Of a stretch of DNA of 64,000 bases, positions 23,809-35,411 are shown in pieces (the first letter of the stretch is position 1; each line of letters opens with the position of its first letter). This DNA is from Diploscapter coronatus (taxonomy: Eukaryota; Nematoda; Chromadorea; Rhabditida; Rhabditidae). The notes under the pieces are model-generated. The model ran no database searches, was not told where the DNA came from, and saw only the letters and a list, made by a program, of their open reading frames with translations. The stretch is taken from assembly GCA_964036155.1 (NCBI GenBank), contig OZ038422.1:27737201-27801200 (forward strand), read 5' to 3'. Position numbers and translations under genes: made by a program.

Positions 23809-24020
23809 CTTTATAGCCCTAGGTCCAGAAATATTTTCCTTCTTCACATAATGAAGGGTACGTTCCAAAAACCATCTATCATACTGCATCTTATCTTGGA
23901 AAAACTCAAATCCAGACAAATCTGGCTTTTCTTCTGCGCAGCTGCTAACTTGTCCCCAAAAGTTCTCCTTCTTTTTCTTCTTTGAGCTATTCGGGGTCAG
24001 GCAAAAGCTCAAGGCATTTA
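23809..24020 (-). CDS. Candidate exon, possibly 5' part of the tyrosinase gene
   Basis: A 212-base block runs from a good 3' splice site (CTCTTTACAG ending at 24021) to an AAG|GTCAAA donor. It enters in phase 1 and leaves in phase 0, which is exactly the phase of the TTTCAG acceptor at 20914 that opens the first tyrosinase exon beyond its ATG. The encoded text looks like protein (SSCAEEKPDLSGFEFF, then MQYDRWFLERTLHYV) with mixed codons and no low complexity except one lysine run. I do not recognise it. It may instead be the last exon of an unseen gene: the frame reads on for 7 codons past the donor to a stop at 23788. Confidence 0.35.
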
Positions 24021-24060
24021 CTGTAAAGAGGAAAAGAGCAAGAGAACAGAGAAATAGCAA

Positions 24061-26747
24061 TGGTAAATAGGAGATTAGAGAAAAAGCGTCGGCTATTCTA
24101 ATTCCTCAAGTTTACTGCGCGGCGCGATACGTGAAGCTATTTTCGCGAAATAGTTAGCCGGCTTGAAGAGAGCGTAGAGAAATTAGAATATGAAGCACAC
24201 GGCCAAAACAATGCCAAACGGGATGCCTTTAGACTTTGGAGAAATATTGCGAGAAGTTGAGAGGGTAGAAAGAAAGAAGGGAAATATTATGCTGATTTTA
24301 TAGAATCACAGAAAGCGTTAACTAGAGAAATAGTATGGAAAAATTAGAGGGTAAGAAAAATAGTATGCTGATTTTGGAGAGGCAAAAGATATTCAGAGTC
24401 GCGCATCGAAGACTTGAGCAACAGCCAACAGAAGCTGGTATGGCTTAATCTCGGCGAAATAATGTGTGATTGGAGAGGGGAAAAGATGGGAAATGCTGGG
24501 GAAATAGTGAAGGGATCAGTGAAATTAGAGAAGCAGAGTGTGTTGATTGCCAATGGTAAACAACAATAAGTAAGATAGAGAGATGATCTCAAACCTGCGA
24601 TGAAGAATGAAAGAGGATTTGTCATTTGGCATTTCAGATTAGAAGATATAAATAAAAATTGTGATCATTTTAAAATTCAAAATACTTTTACAAAAATTTA
24701 CATAAAGCCATTTTTCATCTAAAAATAAAAAAATCATGTTCATATGCAAGTTTTGTACTTAAAATTTAGAAACGATCTAGATAATCCCTATAATATATCA
24801 CTCAATTTCTCAATCTCGGCATGAAGGCGCATCCTTTTCTTCCCTTACTAATGGTTGATCTGTCGGGAGGGCGTCTGGTGACCTGAGAGCTCAAAACTTC
24901 GCCAGATATCCCAATTTTTACCCTTGGATATCTTAGGATCTCATAGCACATGTCTTTAAATCATTATTTTTAACTTCTGCTTTCCTTTCAAACAAAGTCA
25001 TTAATAATCATTTACCGTATCTTATTTTGAGAAATATTCTTCAACTATTCATTTTTTAGCATTATTTTTTATCGTTACCCCCGTTCAAACAAAAATATTA
25101 CATTTTTAATTTTTTCCATTACTTATCTTGGGTGTGTTATCTGAAATATTTTTATTTTAATTTTTATTACCCTTAAAACCATGACTCCTCAGAACTCAAA
25201 GATTGCTAATTACTAAAGTTTATTCGCTTTTACTAATGCTGTCCTTTCGATACAATCAAGTTCATGAGTCAAGAGTTAAAATCGGAAATTAGTATGCTTC
25301 CTAAGAATATTATTAAAGCAGGCCTAAAATTATCGTACTCATTTTCTAAATGCTTGAATATTTGCGTTGATGCAAGATTTTCAGTTCACTTTCGTGAGAA
25401 AATACCGATGCTTGAGAGCTTAAATGGTTTTCTCTGACTTTCTTGAGATCTTTTAATTCAATAAACATACTCCCTATGAGCTCATCATATCTGCCTTTAC
25501 TTTGTTGTTTTTATATAATTTTTAATCTGAGTTTTCGAAGACCAGGTACTTTTTCCTGTTTTCTGGATACGGTAACCTAATTTTTCACCTTTAATTGTAA
25601 GCTTTTCTATCAACCGGGATTTAAAGATGGAATTCTCATAAATCCTAGTTTTTTTCTATCTTTGAGGGGGTCGACTTCGGCCATTTTTTCGAAGCTCTTG
25701 AAAAATGCCGACAATTTTTTCTTCTTGCTGCTCCAAGAAAGTTAGGCCCAAACGACCCCACCTATCATGAAAAAGCCATCTGTTATCAGAGCCGACTTTT
25801 CGCTGCTTTATCATATCCTTAAGCATTGTGTATTTTAGAGACGCAGAGAAGGGCTCATCGAAATTTCGTTCGAAAGCGTCTAGTTTTTCTGATGGCTGAG
25901 TTTAAAACTCAGCGATTTTTTCAAACAATTTGCTTGAATCACCCTGACAGGGTTTTTACCGCACTTTAAAGAGAAATTTTAGTGCCCACTACAAAAACGG
26001 GTGCAGACAACGATTTTGTGTATGTGAATGAGCACCACCCAGGGAGACTAGCAAAACTAAAATAAAATTACCTCGGCCTATATTTGATTTGATTTTTTTA
26101 CCATGAGATAAGAATTTTCAACATCAGACTTCATCGAAGGTAGTTTGAAAAATCGAAATATATTCTATTGAAAACTACTACCAGATACATATTTGTGATT
26201 TTTGAGCCGTGCTTTACAATTTTTCAAATATATATTGTATTTTCGGGCCAGACAATTTCCTGCGGACAAAAGCAGAAAGTTAGTAATTAAAATTACTTAG
26301 GCTTCTCACATTTTGGATTATGAATCCGAGTTATTTCCTTTCGGCTAGTTTTTGTAGTTCAAGATTCGATGAAATTTGATACTGGTTTACGGAAAAATAC
26401 TTGGAGTGGAAATTTAGAGTTTGATTCACTTCCTTAAACTCATCAAATTCTGCTTCGAATTTTATGAAATTTAACTTTCACCCAGTTTTATAAATTTAAC
26501 TTCGTTTTCAAAAATATGACTTTTAGCTAATCAAATATGCTTAAACTTTAAAGTTTAACTTTAATCTATCGACCTATCAAATTTAATTTCAAGCCTACAA
26601 AACATAATTGGGGCTTATCAAATTTAGCTTCAACTTTAAAAAGCCATTTACAAATTTGCAAAATTTAACCTTAACTTTGCGCCTGTTAAATTCAACTTCC
26701 TAACTTTTACTTCTAAAGAAGAAAGATATGCGCAATCTTCCTGAAAT
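24061..26747. repeat. Repeat-laden intergenic DNA
   Basis: Purine-rich on the + strand from 24.1 to 24.6 kb, with a diverged repeat of an AATAGTATGCTGATTTT word (about 24288 and 24358) and several GAAATAGT words. From 25 to 26.7 kb the sequence is AT-rich with T-run periodicity and many AAATTTAACTTC-like words. No coding exon is supported. Confidence 0.4.
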
Positions 26748-26887
26748 ATGCGAGTTTTTATCTTAACTTTTTCCTCCCTTCCCCTCGCCTCCTTTATCTG
26801 TTTTGGAGATGGATCGTGCCACGTACCAATTGCCCATCAGAAGCTGAGAGCACATGTCCACTCGGAGGGGGTGGAGCTAAGAAAAGG

Positions 26888-27035
26888 ATCATTGAAAAAG
26901 GAGAGAGAGCAGAGACAGGAGAAGAGAGAAAGAAAGAATATAAGAACATGAAGAAAGAGGAGAGAGAGGAGATAAGAAAAGGAGAGAAAGAAAAATAGTA
27001 TAGAGAAGGGGAAGAGAATAGAGAAAGAAATGAAG
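26888..27035. repeat. Purine-rich low-complexity tract
   Basis: About 150 bases almost entirely A and G on the + strand (GAGAGAGAGC, GAAAGAAAG words). Open frames crossing it on both strands are artefacts of composition. Confidence 0.75.
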
Positions 27036-30000
27036 AACTAGCAAGGAACCCCGTTTAGAGTAACGGAACGCCAATCAACTCGGCAAAAACTTTCGCGGGG
27101 TCACCATATGCACACGACCATCACTCACAACAAGTTCATGCCATTATAGCTTCTTTTCTGATCCCTAGACTTCCTACTACACTATTTCCCTTTTCTTCGC
27201 CATCTCTATACTCTACTTTTACTGCTACTTCTAGCATATAGCGGTCATTCAGCGAGTAAGGCACTTAGGGCATTACAGTAGTCTCAAGCTTAAGGTCAGG
27301 GGTGCTATGCTTTATAAAATCTGAGTAAACTTTCGTATCCTTTACCAATGTAACTTTAGACTTTTAATATTGTTTTGATCTTCCGATATCATTGAATCGG
27401 TTTCAACGATTCAAACTGTCAAGGTTCTTCTTCTTTTCTTTTTGGAACCGGTTTAGTCCTTTCACATTTTATCTTTATCATGGTGTGGCTCTCATGCATT
27501 TCTCGGTCTTTTTTGCAGTACTACTGAAACTGCGCACCCTATTTCGCCCTTCTTCTCAGCGAAGATTTATCTGATTGATATGGCAGTGGTAGGAGTGGCA
27601 AGGGGGACGTTTTTTTCTTCTCAAAACTCACCAGATTGGAACATGAAATAGGCGAGAAAAAATCGGAACCAGGGTTTTTGCGGGGTTACCAAAATTGTCA
27701 CTTCAAAATACAACTTCATCGTCACACTTTAGTAAAATTTTAATTTCAAACTCATCTCATTTCACAGTAACTTCCCAATAATGTTTAAATTTCACAAGCA
27801 TTTTTTTTAGATCTAAAGTTCAACCTTATGACTTCGCTAAAATCGTCTAACTATCAGCTTTTCCTTAAAACCGCCACCAAATTTCATATCCTTGAAGTTC
27901 AACTTAAACCATCCCCTTATCAGTTGCAAAAATCTCTCGATCTCAAAAAATCACTTCATGCCCTGGTGTTGCTTGTTGTTTGGACTTGGGGCGATTTTTT
28001 CTTCTAGCAGAACGGGGTGGAAATAGCGCTGAAGCGCTGGAGAGATTTCATACTAGGGGCGAAATATCGTTGTTGTGCTGGAGAGAAGAACAGGGGTTGA
28101 GGCCGTAGCGCTGTTGCAGTCATGATGCGCTCGTGCCTCACGGTGCCGCCTTCTGTTTGAAAGGCATCGGGACAGGGGCTTCTCTCGTACCACTCCATCA
28201 CTCCTTGATCCGCACGCTATTTCCCCGACTTTTCTTAAACTCTCGCCAATCACCGCGATATTTCGATCAAGCAAAAGCTCTCAAAGAATGATCGCGTTTT
28301 TCAAAACTTAACTGCCCAACAGGCATTCATTCATTCATCCATTCAAGACTTGCAAATAATAATGGTCAATTTTGAATTTCTTTGACTTACAATTAGAATT
28401 TGAAATTTGAAGGTCCGCTTCTTCGAAATCAAGACCCCATCAAATTTTTATTCTAATTAATTCAAAGCAAAAATGTTGGTAGGGCTTTGAATTTTTACTT
28501 CAACCCTTAAGCTTATAGGTTTGACTAGAATTTCTAACCCCGTTCTCCAGGATTTCCGAAACCAACATCCTGATAATTTTTTAAAGTCATTTATTTAAGA
28601 CTTGCAAATGATTCATTGGCGTCTGCTGCTGCTTCCATTAATTTAGAAAAAAAAAAAATAAAAACCGCGCCCCCATTTTGCAAATTTTAAATCCTGGTCC
28701 CTCTCTAAATCTAATTTTATCCGAGGTCAGTTATCATTTATCAATCAGTCGGTCCCTTTGAAATTTGCAATTTTCAACCTCTTGTCTAGATTTTCAGCGA
28801 AAAAATTCATCTTCAAATAATAGAATACATTCTTTGCGATACGAAAAATATTTTCCACTGAAAAGTTTCGTTTTTTCCTTTCGGACTACAATTTTACTAT
28901 ATAAATTTGTTGAATAGAGTTAAGTGGTCTTCGCGATTATTCCTTGAAGACATTAGACTGAGCATACAATTTTCTAGATGTTTAGGTTAGTCTGATCAAA
29001 CTTTGCTGGAAAAAATGAATAGTTGCTCAGAAATTTCGTGATTTTTATACTTTATCACTCTTTAATCTCGGAATATAATAATATGGCAAAAAATTCATGA
29101 TATTTTCGAAATTCAGATATTTGCTAGAGTTTTCAATCTCTGAGAATGACACTGTTGAAAGAATATACTTTTATTTTCGAGTTTAAAACCTACTAGCGTT
29201 TTTTAGTTTAGCAGTCTCTAAAATTAATCATTAATCGAAATTACGAAGAAAAAATGTGGCAATTTGCAATTTCAATAAACTCTTAGTAACATAACAGTCA
29301 GCATTCATGGAAAACGTTTGACTCATTTCACGTATAACTCTGCTTATTGTTTAACCGCAGCTGTTCCTACCCTGCCACCCAATCGCTCTCTGGTCAAATC
29401 ACATTTATCCTAGAGGAAAAAATTGCGTAATCGCCTGGAACTTGTGAAATTCGGGCAGCAAAATGCAAAATTCGATTCTAAATGGAAATTATTTGGTGAA
29501 TATCGGGCAAGCTTTATATCAGGATGAAAGAAATTTGACCTGCTCGCATAAATTTTCATAAGATCAAGAGGAGAAACGGACGAAAACCGTGTAGTAAATG
29601 ACAGAACTTTTCAGCTAGCTAAAAATTCGCGTATTCATTAAAAATCGAGTTTATTTCATGCCAAATTTACTAAGATCAAGAGCATTTCTCAGCTTAACCT
29701 AGAAAATCTTGATCGTTCTTATCCGTGACGTAGTCTTCGGTGTGTTGATCGTCTCATCCCTTTCCTTTCCTCGTTCCGTTGCGCTACCGTCTTCCTTCTC
29801 ACGCATCCTTCCCACTTCCTTTTTCAGCTTCTTCCCCTTTTCGTCGTCAGTTTTTGCGTGTTCGTTCCCTCTATTGACACTGCGTTTTTCCGCGCTACGT
29901 ATTTTCCCCCAACAGGAGCGAAATCGCCCTCTGTTTGAAGCCCGCTCAACGAAATAAGGAAGCAACGGAAAATAGGCTCGAACTTTTCCCCGACGAGAGA

Positions 30001-30699
30001 TTTTGCTTACCCATCCCCCTCTAACTCACGCTCTTTACCTACACCAAGCGCAGAGAATCTTATCTTTTTCTTCGAAATAGAGAAATTGCAAGTCAGCTTG
30101 GTCATTCGTTTTGTTGACGAGAGCTTGAAAAGTCGCTGATTTTTGGGTACTGTATGTTACTTGTTTAATGTAGTTCTAATTCAATGTTGTTAATTTTTAA
30201 ACTAAATATTAAACTTTAACATGCTAAACTATTTGACGTTAATATTTTAGATCTCGAGCAATTTAACGTCCATATTTTGTTTGATTCGGAACATTCATTG
30301 TTAATAAGCGTTGATAAGAACGTGACTAAGTTATGCCTTTTACAAACATCCGGGCAGCATAATGTCTCTATTTAATTTTAAACCCTAAAACTCTGAAACT
30401 CACAATGATAGGCATTGTTTACATTCTTAGTTTTACTGTCCTTCATTCCGAAACTCCCATGCACTTTACTCTTTACTGTAATGAGATCTGGGGGACTTCA
30501 TATATCCCTATTTATCCTCTCCTCTTTGACCCTATCAACATGAGATCTCAATATTGTTATCCTTCCTGCTTGAACGTTCTCTTATCTAGAGCCACTCTTT
30601 ATATGAGTACTGTTTTGAGGGCTACCGCTATTCTAAATCTTACCTAGATACTTGACTAATTAGGCCAAGTGTCGTATCGGCATGCCTCTGCAAAATAAT
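27036..30699. other. Intergenic upstream of the zinc-finger gene, part 1
   Basis: No supported gene. A GC-richer patch at about 28.0-28.27 kb holds a small repeat of AGCGCTGAAGCGCTGG type, and another at 29.7-29.95 kb has a clean open frame on both strands but with arginine/lysine or serine/phenylalanine bias typical of a skewed-composition patch. These islands could be enhancers or an unseen 5' exon. Confidence 0.4.
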
Positions 30700-30943
30700 A
30701 TTGGGAACATTTTCTTCCCAGATTTTGGGAACAACAAATGGGGAAGAAGTAGTAAATGCTATGATGAAGTGGGTATATTTATACTTTTCTTAATGGAGAA
30801 TGATATATTGACATTTTAAGCACTCGGAATAATTTCCTTCCAGATTTTGGGAACAAAATGGGAGAATAGCACATAATGCCAGTGGATAGTGCGTATATTA
30901 AAATTTTTCCTAGCGAAAAACGATATATTGATATTTTGAAATG
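30700..30943. repeat. Two tandem units of about 122 bases
   Basis: CTTCCCAGATTTTGGGAACA at about 30714 and CTTCCAGATTTTGGGAACA at about 30837 open matching parts of two units. Each unit then runs on through a GGGAAGAAGTAG/GGGAGAATAGCA stretch to a GATATATTGA(C/T)ATTTT ending. Identity is moderate, so the duplication is not recent. Confidence 0.6.
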
Positions 30944-31925
30944 ATTTATCAGCGCGCATCTTTCTTCGCGCCGATGCGTCTCGGTGTCTCCTTTCTTATC
31001 TCGCAAATTGTTCTGCTACTTTCCGACCTCTCGCTCTCTCGACTCTATCATCATTTCTTGGTCGTGGCTAACCAACTATTTTGTCTGAGCTTTTGCTCGA
31101 CTCTTACCTCTTCTCTATTTGCAGTAAGCATGGTCCCATTTACCTTCGACACAGGGAAAGTATTATGAAATTTTGGGGCTAATAATTTTTTGATAACTGG
31201 AAAGAATTTAAAAAAAAAAAAAATCCCTATCAAATTATCGCCCAAGCATTAAAATCATTGTCTTCAATTGAAATTATTTCGAATTTATTTTGATGTTCGA
31301 CTTTCTGAATCATGCTTTCCTTCTCAATGTTTTCGTCAGTACAATCATGCTCTCATTCCTCATATTTTCATTCTATGAAAGTTTTTTTCTCTGCAATTTT
31401 TTCGCAGGAGCTGACTATCATCATTTAGCGCGCGTTACTCACCTCAGATACATACAGTTGCTGCTCTCACTCTCGCTCGCGCGATATATTTTCCGCTTTT
31501 TTCATCTTTCTCTCTATTCCTCTCTCTGCGCACTCTCAATTACCTACGTTTCTACTCTCTCTCCCCGTTTCTCTGCATCTCTGTTCCTCATCAAACAGTA
31601 TGATTCACTGGTTTGGTTCACAAACTCTTTCGTCTTCTTTCTGCTGCCATCGCGCTTTTTGCAGCGCTTGATTCATTTTGAGCAGAGCTGCTTCTGCTCC
31701 TGTTTTAACCCGTTAAAATATCCCTTTTTATCCATGAAAAACCCGACAATCATCGAATTTATCCGTCTATTGAAATTCCGCCCAATCATGTTGTCATAAG
31801 TCGAGCATTTATTTCCTTGTTCATGCAATTTTTCTTCTGCTTATCGGGGAAATGTGTTCCTGAAATGGCATGATTGTCATTCCGGGAAATACAAAAATTG
31901 CCATTAAATGTCTTGGATTTCAGGT
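30944..31925. promoter_or_regulatory. Probable upstream region of the zinc-finger gene
   Basis: Pyrimidine-rich, GC-richer sequence with CTCTCTC words and TCGCTCGCGCG at about 31476. The long open frame 31290-31799 is rich in F, L and S because of this bias. The stretch ends in GGATTTCAG at 31923, the likely trans- or cis-splice acceptor just before the ATG. Promoter role is inferred from position. Confidence 0.35.
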
Positions 31926-34900
31926 ATGGCCGCGATAGCTTCGTCAGGTGATTGCGTCTACCTCTGTTCGTCGTGCAATACTTCATTCTCGACGTTGAAC
32001 GAGCTTGAATGCCACGTCCTCACCCATACCATGGAGCACAATGGTCTCGAAGCGAAATCCTCAGAGGTACAGTTATCCGATAGCTTTGTCAAATGCCTGG
32101 AACTAGAGCATTTAATGAGAACGATCCGTACCTATTCATGCTTTGGTGTCATGCAGTTTCATTATTGTCCAGTGGTACAGTCGAATGCCGTACATTAAAT
32201 CTAAAATCCGGCTATTATCCCTTTTGTCATGAGTGATCCATTCCGGAAGCTATCCTCAGCGCCGCTACTCACGATTTACACATCGAAGTTATGAGTTTCG
32301 TCGTGTTCTTTCGCCCATCCGCTAAAAACTTTCGTGCCAGGGAGGTGCCACGTGAAAAAGAGAATGTGCTCTCTGCAGAAAGGAAGCGAAAGGAGTGGAA
32401 CGCGAGCTGGAGCAACAGCCGGAGGACGACGCCTAGCAGCAGTGTTTGAGCTTTGCGGGGTTACTTTGAAGCGCCTCAAGTCTTTTTCAAATGCTTACGA
32501 AACATTAACTCGTCTTAAACAATGAGCGCATCGCAAGGAGTGGACACAGCACGCGTGTGCACGCACTGATACGCGCGAGCAACAGGACGACGATGGAGAA
32601 AAAGCTCTGCTGAGGGAAAGTGCAACTCGAGGAAGCACAAGAGGTCATCCAATGCAACGCGAGGAGAAGTCCTGAGCATTTGCTACTTGATCGGAGACCT
32701 TCGTCTGAGGACCGCCAATAAGCTAATGCTTGATCGCTCGCAACTCTTCCTGAACCATTAGGTGTCTCAAGTCTTAAACAAATTCTTGATGCTAAAATTT
32801 GCCAAATTTGCCAAATTTGCGCACCCCCTACTGTATCACCCTCTTCTTCGCCAACATTCCTTCGACCCTTCGACTTTATGCCTTTTCTCGTCAGTCAATG
32901 TTTGGCAGTATACTGTATGTGCAACTGCTTTGCGAGCTGCTTGGGGATATTTCTAGTGAGTGAGAGAAAGGAGCGCTTCTGTTGTGTGCTAACCTAAATA
33001 CTTGTGTGGAGGGCAGAGGGGGTCTGCTGCTGGTCAGTTCAGTCGAGGGCCTCTGCATGGCACTCCTTTGTGTATCGGAAGCTTTATGCCCCCTTTCCCC
33101 ATCTCCCTTTCCTTTCCCTCGCCTCCCTGGCTGAGAAATGATCCGTTCAGCTGTTGCTTAGAGCTTGAGAGAGCGAGCGGCTCTTTTTTCCAAGGGGTCA
33201 AATGAAACCGTTCCAGGATGAGATTAATGGGGCCTAGCAAAAACTTAGCAGATATGGGTTTGCAGGAGATCTCCGAAATGGACGACTTCTCGCCTTCTTC
33301 TTCCGATGATCTCGACGGCTCTGGCAGCAGCACCGGACAGCTCCCAGACGCCAACGGTTTTCTTCAATGCCGATTCTGCCCGGTCAAATTCGAGAATCAG
33401 CCTCAGGTATAGGAAAAGCCAAGAGTTCGAAAATAATTTGCCCAACTCAGCTGAGCCTCCATTACGCTCAAGCGCACAAGGACAAGCCCCAGTACCGCTG
33501 CGACACGTGCCACGATGTCTTCGCGGTTAAACGCGAATTGGCTACTCATATGAGGATACATAGCGGGGAAGAGCCTCATAAGGTATCCAAATAGATTCAT
33601 TTCCTTCTGAGAAAAAACACAAAAAAAAACAAAAAATCATAATTCAGTGCACTCAGTGTGGCAAGGACTTCGGGACTCGTCAACTCCTGAAAAAACATTG
33701 GATGTGGCACACCGGGGAGAGATCGCACATTTGCCCGATTTGCAACAAGGCCTTCTTCCAGGTACGGATAAAGTTTCGAGCCTTGAATTTTCAAAACTCA
33801 AACGTTGATGCTAAACGATAGGTATTGTTGCAGAAAGGCCATCTCACTCAGCATCTGATGATTCACTCCGGCGGTCGGCCGCACAAGTGCAAACTCTGCC
33901 AGAAAACGTTCATCTTCAAGGTAACTTCTGCGTCTCTCACCTCCCCATGCTTACAGATAGAGACTCTGGCATGTGTTGATCACTGTCTGCTGAAACCAGT
34001 AGTTGATCTCATATCTGTGAGCAAATAAATAGCGGAGAAATGATGTAGCTGGTTTCCAGACTTAATGATGGCATAATTTAGTTCGACCTCAACCGACACA
34101 TGAAGATCCATGCCGAGAGGGGCTACTCCTGCAATCAGTGTGGTCGTTCTTTCATCAGACAATTGTCGCTGGACGAGCATGCGCTCAAGTGCAAGGGCAA
34201 AAAGTACAAATTTTCCCTAGGTTTAAGCAAAATCCGTGAAATTTAGCAATTCTACAATCGCCAGCTCTCCCAGCTCTGTGAAGTCTGATCCTTCCACCCC
34301 TACTTTTCCCAATCTGATGGCACCAGGGATGTTCAACTTCAATCGCGATCAGCTGACGAAGGTACGCATATCACAGTTTTCAAGAAGAAATTCAGTCGAA
34401 TGAATTCAGATCGCCCAGTCCTTGCTCAATCAGCAGCAATCTACGCAGCCAATCAACTTCCTGGCTTCTTCGCTTCCTCAAGCATCTCCGTTGTCAGTGT
34501 CTCCAACCGTAACTCTTCCTTCATCCGTCCCAACTGCACCACTGCCGACCCCATCTCCAATTCCCTACTTCTGCATGCTGTGCTCCAAGCCATTTGCGAC
34601 TAACTCGATGTTCACTGCGCACATGTACGTCACGCATCTGCAGAACAGGGTCGTTCTTCCGCAGACGAGTCTGAATAGTCTGAATCTACCGGCAGAATTG
34701 ATGCAGGGCATACAGGAGAAGAAGGAGGTGCGGATCACTTTACGGACTCCTTGAAAATTCTGTATTTCTTTCAGGACTCTCCATCTTTGTTCACGCCAAT
34801 CAAGCCCATCAGAACGGACGTGGAGGAAAACGTTGTTGTGGAACAGCACAGTGCAACAGCGACGAATAGCAGTTGCGCTTCTAGGTAGAGAAATTTGGAA

Positions 34901-35411
34901 AGAAACCCGGAATCAAAGTGAATTTCAGTCCTCACAAGTCGCCGCCATTCGGCGTGTCGCCTTCGGACCATCATACGTCTACATCTCCATCTCCTCCAAT
35001 CCCGAGTTTTACTAGGTTCGAACAATCTTGAAGATCCGAAATCAAGAAGGAATTTAGAATGCCTCAATCACCAAAGGACGCAATCCAAACTCAGAGTCAT
35101 CAAATCGGACAAATTTCTTGCGGCACATGCCAGAACAATCAAAACAGGCAAGAAAGAGTTGAGTTTCCCAAGATATGGAAATCTGTTTCAGAATCTGTCA
35201 ACTCGAGTCAGCGCTATTGGCAAAGGACTGCGAACTCATGAAGTACAAGGAAATGACTAAAATGGTAAGAAGCTATATTTGTTTTCTTGAAACCACAATA
35301 AAATTGCAGATTCTGAACGCTTCCACTCAAATTTTGGCCCAGGCCGCTCCTCAAAACCCTCTCTTCCTTCACACGAAGAACATTTTTGCTCAGATGCAGG
35401 ACTCCCTTTAA
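31926..35411 (+). CDS. C2H2 zinc-finger protein, ortholog-like to C. elegans M03D4.4
   Basis: Thirteen exons in agreeing phase (31926-32066, 33266-33406, 33451-33582, 33648-33761, 33834-33920, 34082-34203, 34247-34361, 34410-34727, 34775-34884, 34929-35015, 35058-35147, 35192-35264, 35310-35411) encode 543 residues. In order there is one separate N-terminal finger (YLCSSCNTSF...HVLTH), an acidic serine-rich linker, a block of six fingers (FLQCRFCPVKF, YRCDTCHDVF, KCTQCGKDF, HICPICNKAFF, HKCKLCQKTF, YSCNQCGRSF), a proline/serine linker, another finger (FCMLCSKPF...HMYVTH), and a C-terminal module with CGTCQ and a leucine-rich helix ending AQAAPQNPLFLH. The finger block and the C-terminal module match my memory of M03D4.4. 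It is presumably a nuclear DNA-binding regulator. The start follows TTTCAG directly; a 1.2 kb first intron holds GC-rich patches. Intron 11 has a GC donor. Confidence 0.9.
32067..33265. promoter_or_regulatory. Long GC-patched first intron of the zinc-finger gene
   Basis: Two patches (about 32.33-32.75 kb and 33.00-33.20 kb) are much richer in G and C than typical introns in this window. They may be intronic enhancers, an alternative promoter or an alternative first exon. A short open frame at 33218-33265 (MRLMGPSKNLADMGLQ) runs in frame into exon 2 and would provide an alternative N-terminus lacking the first finger. Confidence 0.4.

Noticed and set aside
24021..24060. Signal-peptide-like reading LLFLCSLALFLFTVNA on the minus strand
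   Set aside because: No ATG opens the frame (it begins TTG), and the pyrimidine-rich strand makes hydrophobic text by chance. The CTCTTTACAG inside it works better as a splice acceptor.
29699..29965. Overlapping open frames on both strands at a GC-richer patch
   Set aside because: Both have strongly biased residues, and neither has splice sites or a motif. Only a regulatory patch can be supported.
31290..31799. Longest uninterrupted open frame (169 codons) on the + strand
   Set aside because: Rich in F, L and S because the region is pyrimidine-rich. It has no domain and lies directly upstream of the zinc-finger gene, so it fits promoter or leader DNA.
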